Shown in pieces: positions 1-10,095 of a stretch of 64,000 nucleotides of DNA. Both the position numbers and the translations under genes were made by a program. This stretch comes from Gelatoporia subvermispora B (taxonomy: Eukaryota > Basidiomycota > Agaricomycetes > Polyporales > Gelatoporiaceae): NCBI GenBank assembly GCA_000320605.2, contig KB445794.1, positions 725,837 to 789,836 of the forward strand, in the 5' to 3' direction. Each line of letters begins with the position of its first letter. Position 1 is the stretch's first letter. The notes beneath the pieces were generated by a model. That model was not told the origin of the DNA. It did not search any database and worked only from the letters and a program-made list of their open reading frames with translations.

Positions 1-687
1 ACCCGAGCTTCTCTTTGGCTGCCGCTACTACAGCACCGCTGTGGACATTTGGTCCGTAGGATGTATCTTCGCAGAACTGATGCTTCGGACGCCATACCTT
101 CCGGGCGAGAGCGACATGGATCAACTGAAGACCACATTCCGCGCTCTAGGAACTCCGACAGAAGAAGATTGGCCGGTAGGCTCCAGCATATAGCACGCGA
201 CTAAGACACTGACGATACCTCAGGGGCATACAAAACTTCCCGACTACGTACCTCTGGGCCAATTCCCCAAGACCCCACTACGTGATCTCTTCACTGCCGC
301 AAGCGCCGATTGCTTGAACCTCCTCAGTAAGTGCTTGCTATATGAACCTCGGAGGCGCATTAGTGCAAAAGACGTAAGTCATCTCAGCTGTGTCTCCTTG
401 CTTCAGCTATGATAATGATGAACGCCTTGCCGAACCTCTCCTAGGCTCTCGACCACCCATACTTCTTTGCACTCCCATATCCCACCCATCCTTCTAAACT
501 GCCGAAACCCATACCGAAGCGCACTTCCTCGCTACCATTCGAGGAACTCGATGGTAACACTGAACCAAACAGCACCGGCCCAGGTGTGAAGGCAAACCCA
601 CCAAACAAGCTCAAGCGCAAGCACTCCGATGAGGGCATGATTGAGCGCTCAAAATCCATCGCGCGCAAGCTCGATTTTTCACAGTAG
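1..687 (+). CDS. kin28: CDK7/Kin28-type cyclin-dependent kinase, 3' part
   Basis: This is the C-terminal part of the TFIIH-associated kinase that phosphorylates the RNA polymerase II C-terminal domain and can act as CDK-activating kinase. Reading starts in frame at base 2 with [20 protein letters not shown], which is kinase subdomains VIII–IX just after the activation loop. It continues through the ARRR-like region ([13 protein letters not shown]) to a basic tail ending in [11 protein letters not shown]. Exons are 2–175, 224–373 and 445–687, with introns of 48 and 71 nt; all phases agree. The N-lobe and catalytic loop lie upstream of the window. LFGCRYY and the PLRDLFTAA segment are typical of CDK7 rather than CDK1 or CDK9. 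The nucleoporin gene converges on it from the other strand. Confidence 0.88.
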
Positions 688-937
688 GGCAGACTTCGCC
701 GATAGGCATTGTGAGGCAGCGACGTGCCTTGGTCTTTTCTTTCCACCACAGCTAGCAGAAACGGACTGGCGTGTACAAGTATGCAACAGATAAAGTAGTG
801 TAAAACTATGTAATGTGTTCTTGAGCAATGCGACAGAAAGCTGGCACCCAGACGCGAAGATATGACAGCTAGGCGGAGTCATGAATATCATCTGGTCGAC
901 AAAATACGACACACAATTCCGTGCACGGTGGTGACCA

Positions 938-3900
938 TCATCGAGGCGACTCGCAGACAGTACACTTGCTCGCACTTCCAGGATTGCTCAGCATACACGT
1001 GGAGCATGTCCAAGAATCCATCGGCGCAGCGGGTGGTGGCTTCATGCCTGCCGCAACCCAGTTGAATCCAGACGTTGTCGGGGCAGCCTTCGGTTGGTCT
1101 GGTCTCGGCGCTTCGCAAATCGTGCACTTCTCCTTCGCGCTGGATGAATTGCTCAGCAAGCACACAGAGCAGTTCCAAGTTTCCTCAGATGGCTGCGACG
1201 GTGGCTTCATGCCAGCCGCACTCCAATTGAATCCGGAAGTGGTCGGGGCAGCTTTTAGCTGTTCCGGCCTTGGGGCCTCGCAGATTGTACACTTCTCCTT
1301 CGCACTTGCCGCATTGCTCAGTGAACACACGGAGCAGGTCCAAGTGTCCGCAGAGGGCTGTGACGGCGGCTTCATACCAGCAGCAGCCCAGTTGAACGTC
1401 GATATGGGTGCCGAAGGCTTGACAGGCGCGGAAAAATCGTACGAAGGGAGAAAGGTAGTAGGAACGACACGAGCCGACTCCTTTGCCCTATATGTACTGG
1501 GGCCCGCTCCAGGAGACGATGTCGGAAGCGCGAAAGTGTACTTCGGGAGCTCGTCGACCTTGGCTGCGAGGGCTGCGGCCTTGGCATCCACAAGCTTGGC
1601 CGACTGAGTAGTAGTAGACTTCGGGGGCTGGAACGGCATGAATATCTGGGGTGCAGGTGCAGAAGTCGCCGGCGCGGGTGAAGGGTTCGTGAGAGATGCT
1701 GCCGCCGCAATCTCTTCTTCTTTCTCCTCCTTCTCGGCCTGGAAGCTGAAGCGCAGCTTAGACGGTGCCCTAGGTGCCGATGACTTCACCCCAGCGAACA
1801 GTGGGCGCTGAGGAGACCCTTGCGGTGCGAATGGGTTGGAAAAACCTCCAGGTGGAGAAGACTCCCTCTTGTCTTTGCTACCCTCGCCAGGCTCCACGAC
1901 TTCCGAAGGCAACGTATATGAAGGTTTCGACGACCCCATGTCGACATCGTCAACCTCCTCGACAGTGACGGTCTTGGGTGCACGGCTCTGCGGTCGGCTT
2001 AGTGGTGGTGAAGTCACCTTCGACTTCTTCGGAGGCGACGGCATGTCCTCGTCCTCAGCCTCCTCGATGACAATCGTAGTATGCGAGGTGCGAGTTCCAT
2101 TGATACCATTCGCTCGCTGCTCAGCTCGTGAACTCGTCGGCTCGGTGAAGGGTGAGAACACTGGTACAGATGTCGGCTTGTCCGCCTGGAGGTCAGGAGG
2201 TGGTCGAGCGCGTTTGCTCCCCTATGCGTCGCGTGTCACTAATACTTCAACAGTGACTGACTATATGGAATACCTTAGGCACGGTAGCCTCAATAGCCGC
2301 TTGCGCACTAATTTGCACATCTTTCTTTTCTGGAGCGGGCTGCTTCGGAGGCTCAGCGGGTTTTGGCTCCCTCGGCTTCCTCACCAATGGCTTTTTGGGC
2401 GGCCTCGGGATGGGGTTCGCTGTCTGATAAGGGTTCACAATGTCGAGCTTCTTCGGCGGGGTGACTTCCTTGAGAATTTCCGACATGAAGCTTGCAGCAC
2501 GAGTCTGCTTCTGCGGTGGCGATGCCTGTGGTGGCGAGTCGGACTGTCCCCATGCCTGCCGCAGCGGAGAGGGCTTAGCTGGTGCAGTAGGCTTCGCGGA
2601 TGTACACGACCGTGGGGGAGTGACTGGTGCGGCTTCCGCAGTTCCGTTCGGCTTTGCTACCGAGGCGCTCGGGATACCGTTCGTCGTGGGCGCTGATGTG
2701 GATGTCGCAGACGTAGACGATGTGCTGGATCCATTCACCGTAGGCGCAACAGGACTTGTCGAATCTTTCGAAGTGGATGTAGCCGGGCCAGCTGCAGGCT
2801 GGGAAGATGTAGATGGAATTTCTCCCATACGCCTCCTCTTTGTGTCCGGCTTTGGTTTCTCGACAGTGATCTGCGGCATCGGCCGAGAAGAGCGCGAAGG
2901 CCCGAAGCCAGGTGACTGATAATGATTCTGTTTCCTAGCTGATACCCTCGAGAGGCCAATACCTTGGTACCGATACTCGCCATTCGGGTTTTTGGTCAAC
3001 GGGACGCGCGGGCGATCGGGTACGCTGTTGGGTCCGGACGTGCTGGGAGTGACAAAAGCGAGAAGGGGTGTAGGGCTTCCTTCCCGTGGAGTTGATGGTG
3101 TCGATTCAAACCGGAATGGTTCTCGTTTGGGTTCAGGATCTGAAGATCGCATATGAGCTGGTGGCGGTGGGCCGGCATTTGCTAGGCATTGCATACCCAG
3201 CTGGCTTCCTCCCAGGAGGGAGCACACACCAGCATATTCGATCGGATTAAGTGCTTTACCTTCTCGGACTCGCTCGCTAAGGAACTCGGCGGCAACCTTC
3301 AAGTTATCGGTCGACGAAGTGCTGGGAGCAGGTAAAGGATAATTGAACTGGAACTGGAAGGGCGCGGATTGTGTGTTCGACGACATAGCCACCGGTGGAT
3401 CGGCAGCGGCGCGTGAAGGTGGTGGTCGTGATGGCCGTGTTGCTCGTGGAGGTGCAGATGGAGGTGCAGATGAATCTCGCAAATGGGACTGTATCTATAA
3501 CCGTGTTAACGGATAGTAAGATCATATGAGAACAAGTAGATGCGCAGTCTATCACACTTCTTTCAGCGACGCAAAAATGATGCAGCGGAGCAGCATAGGC
3601 GCGAAGCATACTTCAACGAGTATGATTTGCAGAAGCTGCCCTCGCTCTCGCACGTCGCAGGATGTGGCCAATTCCGTATATGCGGTATAACGTCTCCGTC
3701 CTCAGGACTAGACTCTCGAGTCGAAGCCTAGCCGAGGAAAACGGAATCCCTGGACCCTGAATGAAATGCTTGAGCCCGCGCTCCGGAAGCTCCCGTTGAC
3801 GACCCCAGCGGGAACCTCCAGAGCTGGGTAAAGCATCAAGGCCTTAATGGTAGGAGGTGTAACTCCAGTGAGCATCGCGTAGATGATTGCATAGAATCGA

Positions 3901-4361
3901 GAAGGAGCTCGTCCCCCAAGTCCCAGCTCTACCCAGAACGCTCAAACATTCACCGTGTTGTAACGCATGTTCAGACGACAGTGCTTGCCATCGCGGATGT
4001 GAAAGAGTAGCATCATGCACGCAAATTTAGATTTAGATATAGAACGTTATAGCTCACCTCTTCGCCACGCGCCGACAGCACGATCGCAGGTTCAGACACA
4101 CTCGACTGCATCCCCTCATGCTCTTCCCTACCGTGCTCCTCGGGAGCGATGCCGAGAGCCTTGAGGGGATTGAAGTAGCTTAGAATATTCGAGATACTCC
4201 ATGACTAGACGCGTGAGGTCGGTGAGACAAGTGGCTCAGTAGAATGCGAGGAATCTGGTGTGGCGCACCGATTTCTTCGCGATTGATGGGCGACTATACG
4301 GTAATGAAGCACCAGCGCGTACGGTACGTCGCTGGCCAGTGTTGCGCACGACGCCGCTCAT
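938..4361 (-). CDS. Nup153/Nup1/Nup60-like nucleoporin with RanBP2 zinc fingers
   Basis: Probable nuclear-basket nucleoporin of about 912 aa. Exons (minus): 4361–4269, 4204–4058, 3488–2274 and 2221–938; introns 64, 569 and 52 nt; phases agree. The N-terminus is basic (VRNTGQRRTVRAG) and is followed by a predicted amphipathic helix, SWSISNILSYFNPLKALG, comparable to the membrane-binding helices of yeast Nup1 and Nup60. Next come a helical LNPIEYAGV segment and a long Ser/Pro-rich region with EPFRFE and NPNGEYRYQGIG motifs. A basic KRARPPP patch lies at the exon 3/4 junction. The last ~160 aa hold three tandem units of about 53 aa. Each unit is FNWxAAGMKPP followed by a RanBP2-type zinc finger (WxCxxCxLSN…CxxCExPR); this finger type binds Ran-GDP in Nup153. 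Exons 1–2 are assigned by phase and motif, and small exons inside the 569-nt intron are not excluded. Part-length alternative: start at 3386. Confidence 0.7.
3489..4057 (-). other. Unusually long intron of the nucleoporin gene
   Basis: This 569-nt stretch runs from a strong GTGAGC donor to a GATACAG acceptor and joins phase 0 to phase 0. It is about ten times the local intron length. On the minus strand it holds protein-like open segments in shifting frames, for example around 3960–3840 (RFYAIIYAMLTGV) and 3840–3680 (GRQRELPERGLKHFIQGPG), broken by a stop and a one-base shift. They may be spliced exons, a decayed insertion or chance. Confidence 0.4.
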
Positions 4362-4626
4362 TTTTACGCGCCGCAACGGATGGGGGGGAGCTGGTCGCGG
4401 TCGCGGACGGAGGAGAAAGAACAAGACAGACAGGTGAGGTGGGCGAACCACGAGGTGAGTGAGCGTTGTGGCCGCACGCGAGCTGCCGGCCCTAAGTCAT
4501 CCGATCACGTGCGCGCTAAAGCGTGCCAACATCGTCGTCGCCGTCGGCCGCGGCGAGTGCGTACTGCACACATTCCCCGCCCGTCGACCAGCCGCCGCTA
4601 GCTGGCTCACCGCCGAGTGGACGACC

Positions 4627-5348
4627 ATGCCTGAGAAAACAATCGAGACTCCCTACCCCCTCATCGATGCCGACCCGTACGCTGGGCGGGTCATCCGCTA
4701 CATGCGCCCGTCCGACTATGCCTGGTGGGCAGGATTGACCGCCGCGTTCCCTGGTGTTTTGTGGTTCTGGGGTACGCATGGAGAGATGGGACTTGTTATG
4801 ATGATTCCAGTCTAATGTTGCTTGACTTGTAGACCGGATGGATAAGATGAGCACCAAGCCCCCACGGACAGCCCTCCGTCTGGGAGGCGCCATTGGCTTT
4901 ATTGGCGGCTTCCTCTTCGCTTACCAGCGGTCAAGTCGTGAGTGATGTGGCCTGCGTAGCTGGTGATGTATACTAATGTAATAAACAGTCAGGTTCTGGG
5001 GTTGGACCGAGAATAAGCGCGAGGAGGAGTTGGATTACAAGGAGATGTCCGCGCGGGCTGCAAAGGGCCTGCCTCTGTATGGCGAGTCATCCGAGCCAGA
5101 ATGGGTGCAGGGTGCTGCATACAGGAACTCTGCGTTCTCGCAACTCAAGTTCCGTGAGTCTTTCCCATACGCCGTCCCTGCGTTTAGCTCACAAGGTTCG
5201 CAGAGATCTTCCCCATGTTAGTTGCAAGTTTGCATGGTTTAGACGTATCTCATACTGATCCGTATGTTTTAGGTTCAACCTTGTCAACCACCCATACCAC
5301 GGTGTGGACCCGGCGAAGTACAAGCCGAAGGAGGAGCCTTCGCAATGA
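4627..5348 (+). CDS. NADH:ubiquinone oxidoreductase (complex I) 21 kDa subunit
   Basis: Accessory subunit of mitochondrial complex I in fungi, in the family made of an N-terminal 21 kDa domain and a C-terminal NADH-u_ox domain. The protein begins MPEKTIETPYPLIDADPYAG. It has a hydrophobic segment around WWAGLTAAFPGVLWFW and a second one at LGGAIGFIGGFLFAY, then a soluble tail ending KPKEEPSQ. Five exons: 4627–4771, 4833–4937, 4989–5153, 5204–5216 and 5273–5348; every phase agrees. Exon 4 is only 13 nt and encodes IFP plus two split codons. An upstream frame is open from 4459, but the family N-terminus fits the ATG at 4627. Likely in the inner membrane arm. Confidence 0.87.
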
Positions 5349-5487
5349 ATGTGCTGCTCTCTGTGGTCCTGTCTCTGACTGCTCCGTGTGCAATAGTATC
5401 GCTTTCCCAATCGTACGGTGGACCTCAACAGTATATTGCGAAAGCTCTCGAATGCTGTGCAATCAGAACCACTATGAAAAGCAGAGC

Positions 5488-7375
5488 TCAAGTGCGACCC
5501 CGCTTCCGTCGTCTCATGTTTTCCTCCATCTCAACGTCTCCATCGCTGGTTTTCTTGTCCTGGCCTTTCTCTTTGTCCTTTGCCTCCGCCACCAACCGTT
5601 GTACCACTGTGTCCCACATAACATCGTTGATGCCCTTCGCTTTGCCCAACTGCTCTCGCAGTTTTGCAACCTCCCCCTCCAGTTCTGCCACGCGTGACTG
5701 TAGCGAGACTCCTGTTGCCGCCTTGTCAGATCCTTCCGGTTGAACGAAGAAAGCGTGGTCCTGCAACAGCTCTGCTCTGGAATAATGGACGAATGCCTGC
5801 ATCTGCTCGCGTAGAGCATTTGAGAATCCTGCGAGGTAAGGTCTCAACAGCTAGGTGCTCACTTCATCGCGTACAGGCAAGAGCATTGCAACCTCATGTA
5901 CCTCGCGCGTTTTCGGGTCACGCATACGTTGGAATGGCACGACTGGCCGTACAGGGATGCTCTCGCGTTCCGTACCGGGGCCCGCCGCACAGAGAGTGAG
6001 GCTGATGTGACCAACGAGGTCTGGTGGGCGCAGCATCGTTGCAAGGTGTGCAATTGCCAGACCCTTGTGTGCTGCGAGCGTGCGGAGGAGCTGATGCGAC
6101 GCAATATCGTATGTGTGTACCAGCCCTCCAGCAGTGCCCGCTAGCAGCAGTGAACCTGTTAGCGAGATCGTCATCGTTGTGACAGCATCGCTAAAATAGG
6201 CGGCAATTAGCGTGAGCTGGTGAAGATGAATATTGCGCATACCCAGCAGAGATGAGTCGTCTTTTTGCGGCTTGTGGATCCTCGTCGTTGATCCGGATGA
6301 TGTCGTTTGCACCCGCGCCCCCAACGGCTTCCATCGTTGCATGGCCAAACTTGTCTTCGCGCTGTCGGAAGAGGTTCACTTGGTGTATTGACCCGTCTGG
6401 TGAGGCAGCGAAGAACAGCCGCTCGGTTGGGTCCCATGCTAGGCAGCTGATGGGTTTTGGGAATTGGAAAGTCGATAGTTGAGATTTGGATGCAAGATCC
6501 CATAGCTAACGGAATGCACGATGAGTACTTCTCGCTTCTCGGCCCATATACTGGAGGAAAACAGCCACCTTGACCGAGTGATCTATTGATGCCGTCAATA
6601 TCCAACATGAAGGGAAAGACCCAACGCCGCAAACAATGTCAGTCACGGGGAGCGTGTGGTCAGTGAAGGTGCAATATGCCGTTGGCAGCTCATTTTGAAG
6701 ATCATCATCCATTAATCTTCATCGAAGAATGAGAATTAGTAAAATGGCACAAAAGTAGAGGTGGTAAGAGAATTAACCTCGACACAGACCAGACGCTCAT
6801 GCCGGAGTCTTCGCTGCCTGCAATGAGAGCCGCGCCGTCGTGGGAGAAGCGAAGGACGTTGATCTGGCGGTAGTGCGCGTCCCATGCGTTGTACATGATC
6901 CCAGAGGGAATCTACTAGTGAGCCAGATGGTTTCAATCTAGACGGTTCCGTTAGGACGAGAGCGGGACTAGCCTCCCATAGGTATATCCTGCCCTGAGAC
7001 GTCCCACCTGCGCAGTAGTTCCCCCGTGAATCCACAGCTATGGCGGTCAGCTTCTCTGGTAGTACAATTTTCAGTGCAAGCTGGTCCTACACACAGTTTT
7101 CTATCTTAGCATGCCTCTCCTGTGTCCTGTGGTGGGTAACTCACTTTTTGGAAGTTGTAAACATTCATAATGGATTTGTCTGGTTGCACAGCCAGCATGA
7201 TTCCACCTTGTCCATCCCGCGTTTCTACCACGGCAGTGCAATGCGCATTTGCGGAGGTTTGTTTGAAAGATGCTAGCGAGGTGCCCGTCTGGATGTCATG
7301 GAGGAAAATTGCTCCGGGTCCTGAGTTTGAAGACGACGGCACTGTAGTGCACAGTATACATTCGTGGAACTGCAT
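5488..7375 (-). CDS. ipi3: IPI3/WDR18-type WD40 ribosome biogenesis protein
   Basis: WD40 protein of the Rix1 complex, which acts in ITS2 processing and 60S subunit maturation. It starts MQFHECILCTTV and shows WD blades ending YLWE, SVWSV and LWDL. The Ipi3 C-terminal domain follows, with MLRPPDLVGH, then a coiled coil (VAELEGEVAKLREQLGKAKG) and a basic tail RRRKRGRT. Exons: 7375–7145, 7086–6973, 6911–6778, 6716–6569, 6505–6243, 6190–5863 (or ending 5893) and a last exon to 5488. Intron 2 begins GCTAGT (a GC–AG intron). The last junction is unresolved. The clear donor after RDE at 5862 and acceptor at 5829 give the wrong frame for the conserved FSNALREQMQ tail. A 42-nt intron 5892–5851 restores it at the cost of the MLLPV segment. 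Confidence 0.83.
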
Positions 7376-7849
7376 ACGAGCGAGACAGAGGGCGAAAGAG
7401 CGGATTCTTGCTAGCCACCGGACTGAGTGCGCACTGGACGACTTCGTGAATTTCGAATCGAGATCTGCGCGCGCACGTGACCATTCCCGCTTGCGCACGG
7501 CCTCGCACAGCACGCGTCACAGACGATTCAGCAAAATCAGTCAACTGACCTTCTGCTGTTCTCATGCATAGGAGCAATTCAGCTATAAGTCAGAAATACC
7601 AGTCAGGTAGTGGGATCATAGCAGAAACTACTTGTGAGCATGGATAGAAACGTGGCGGGAGTGTGGCGGATACCCTGCCATTTCGAGGCGGTGTGGCTGG
7701 AGGCTGCGTCCGAGTCCTAGGGTTCTACGGGTTTCTCGAGTCACCAAACTCTGCTCTTTACCACCACCAACCGGTTGTTCCGCTCTCGCGCATATATACT
7801 ACCTCTCGCCCTCTATACCAGTTAGCGGGCACTCTCACTCAGCATCACG

Positions 7850-9604
7850 ATGGCTACGAACTTGTACGAAGTTCTGGGCGTGAACAAGAACGCATCACCG
7901 GAAGAAAGTGAGCCCTACAACTACCCATAGTGCGTACATCGACTCACATAACGTGTCTAGTACGAAAGGCATACCGCAAGCGCGCATTGCAAACACATCC
8001 CGATAGAATTCCACCCACAGCGACCCCGGACGAGAAGAAGGCGGCAGAGGAACAGTTCCGGAAGGTACGCTATTGAGAATCACGGATCGAACCGCCTTAT
8101 AACCTTGATTGCAGGTCAACAACGCATACGAAGTTCTCACAGATGATTCTAACAGAAAGGTTTGTGCCTATTGGTATGGTAGTGGTGTATTGGACCTGAT
8201 CACCCCGTAAAGTTATATGATCGGTATGGCGTATGGCCGCCGCCAGAGCCTTCAGCAGAGCCTCAGCCCAATCCGAGGAGCAATTACCATCGTGCAACTG
8301 TGGATCCATTTGGTTCCAATCCATTCAGCTCAGACCCATTCTTCAGCTCTGGATTTGGCTTCGGTCCTCATCGGCCCTTCACTTTCACGGATCCATTCGT
8401 ACTCTTCAATTCCCTCTTCGGTGATCTCCACGGGGCATTTGAGGAAAACCCGTTCTTCTCGGACCCATTCCTTAGCCCGTTTGATTCGCGTTCGCCATTC
8501 GGGATGGACCCGTTCGAGAGAGCGATGGTATCACCGTTCGGCAGCCGTTCACCGTTCGGATCGCTCTTTGGGCCAAGCCCCACGATGCATGGGCTTCCAG
8601 GCTCGTCCAGCAGTACTCGCTCTTACAGCGCCGTATCGCGCTCTATCGGTATGAATGGACAATGGGTCTCTCAGAGCAAGATGACGCGCACTGTGAATGG
8701 CCGTACCGAGACCATCCACAAGCGTCGCGACGCACAGGTAGGTTCTTCATCATCTCTGCGGTGTGGACACATTCTTACTATGCATGCACCTCAAGGGAAA
8801 TGAGCACATCACGTACTCTTCTCCCGAAGGTGAACGCTATACTATTAATGGCGTCGAGCAGCCTCAGCCTGGCCATTCCATCTCTGCCCCTCCACCACCG
8901 CCTACTACTTTCCAGACTCGACCTCAATCCCCACCCATGATCAACGCGCCCCCGCCTCCACTGCAGCCTCTATTTGTACCGCCTCCGCCTCAAGTGACCA
9001 ATTACCATACCCCGCCCCCTCAGCCACAGCCTCAACCGCAACCACAAGCACATGGTGGATACAACTATAATACACCTCAATCCAACCAGTATTCCGGTGC
9101 CTCCAGCAACTATCCCGCGCAACCCACCGCTCATTATTCGCTGCCATCGGCATCTCAGACTCAGCCGGCGCCCGTGCCTTCACGTTTCACGTACCCAGAC
9201 CCGCGCCGTAGCCATGATCGGGCTAGTTACAGCGGTAGCAGTACTCAAAGTGGGCATGGCAGTCGCGGTAAGTGTTATTCATTGTAGCTTCATTAGTTAT
9301 GCAGTAGACGGGTACACTGACTGTGCTACAAGCACACGATTCTGCACGGAGGGATACCCACCGTAGCCAACGCGAGCCCGCGACAGAGGCACGTTGGGAC
9401 AACAGAGACGGCCATAGGGAGGCCGCCAGAGACGGCCGGCACGAGTCCGCGCGCGACCGCGCGCGTCACATCCTGCGACGTGGATACAAGGAGCGTGAGC
9501 GCGCCCCGTCTGATATCGCGGTCCACCCTCCTGCCGCCGAGTCGGACAGGTCTGCACAACGCGCAGACGGGCAGGATCGCAAGTGGTGGCAGGGCGGATG
9601 GTAA
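7850..9604 (+). CDS. Class B J-protein (DnaJ/Hsp40, DNAJB-like)
   Basis: Hsp70 co-chaperone of about 491 aa. The J domain fills residues 1–70, with the HPD motif at residues 32–34 (THPDRIP) and closing helix DDSNRKLYDRYG. A long Phe/Ser/Pro/Gly region of repeated DPF and SPFG units follows (about residues 85–170). Then come VSQSKMTRTVNGRTETIHKR and YSSPEGERYTINGVEQPQPG, a Pro/Gln-rich stretch, and an Arg/Asp-rich charged tail ending WWQGGW. There is no DnaJ zinc finger. Exons: 7850–7907, 7961–8064, 8115–8159, 8213–8737, 8796–9267, 9333–9604; phases agree. A TATA-like CATATATA lies near 7791. The layout resembles animal DNAJB2/B6; orthology was not tested. Confidence 0.87.
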
Positions 9605-10095
9605 GCGCGCACACGCCTGAAACAGGCGCGCGGCCCATGCAGTAACTCGAATTTCTCTGACTTTTCTCTCTCTTTCGATTTACATGTATAGGTTGCATTC
9701 CCTGACTAGGTTCCTGGTAGTTGGTATTAGGAGGCATTGGGTACACTCCGGTTAGACCATTTGGGCTTTCCGTAGGTCACGATGATCGACAATATTGTAT
9801 TAGTTCAGTACGGCTCCTGCGTTCGGACTCCTCACCTTCTCGTTGGCATCCCCGTTGTTGTAGTTATACCATTCTCAGCTGTATCGATGTACTTTCGTCT
9901 ACAATTTTCCATGGCTGAACTGAGGCGATTGGTCTTCAACGAAATTCAGAGTAAGTTCCGTCATCTGAATCCACGTTGCCTGAGAGCATGGGCTGCGAAA
10001 ATAATTATAGGGTGCGTCTGGAATATGTATGATACATGCTGACTACTACCTACGACAAAAGAGACGAAAGATTGGTGAGCCTATCAGCAACAACC
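9605..10095. other. Intergenic, convergent 3' flanks
   Basis: Lies between the convergent 3' ends of the J-protein and the large minus-strand gene. Only short open frames without motifs are present. No RNA gene is seen. Confidence 0.5.
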
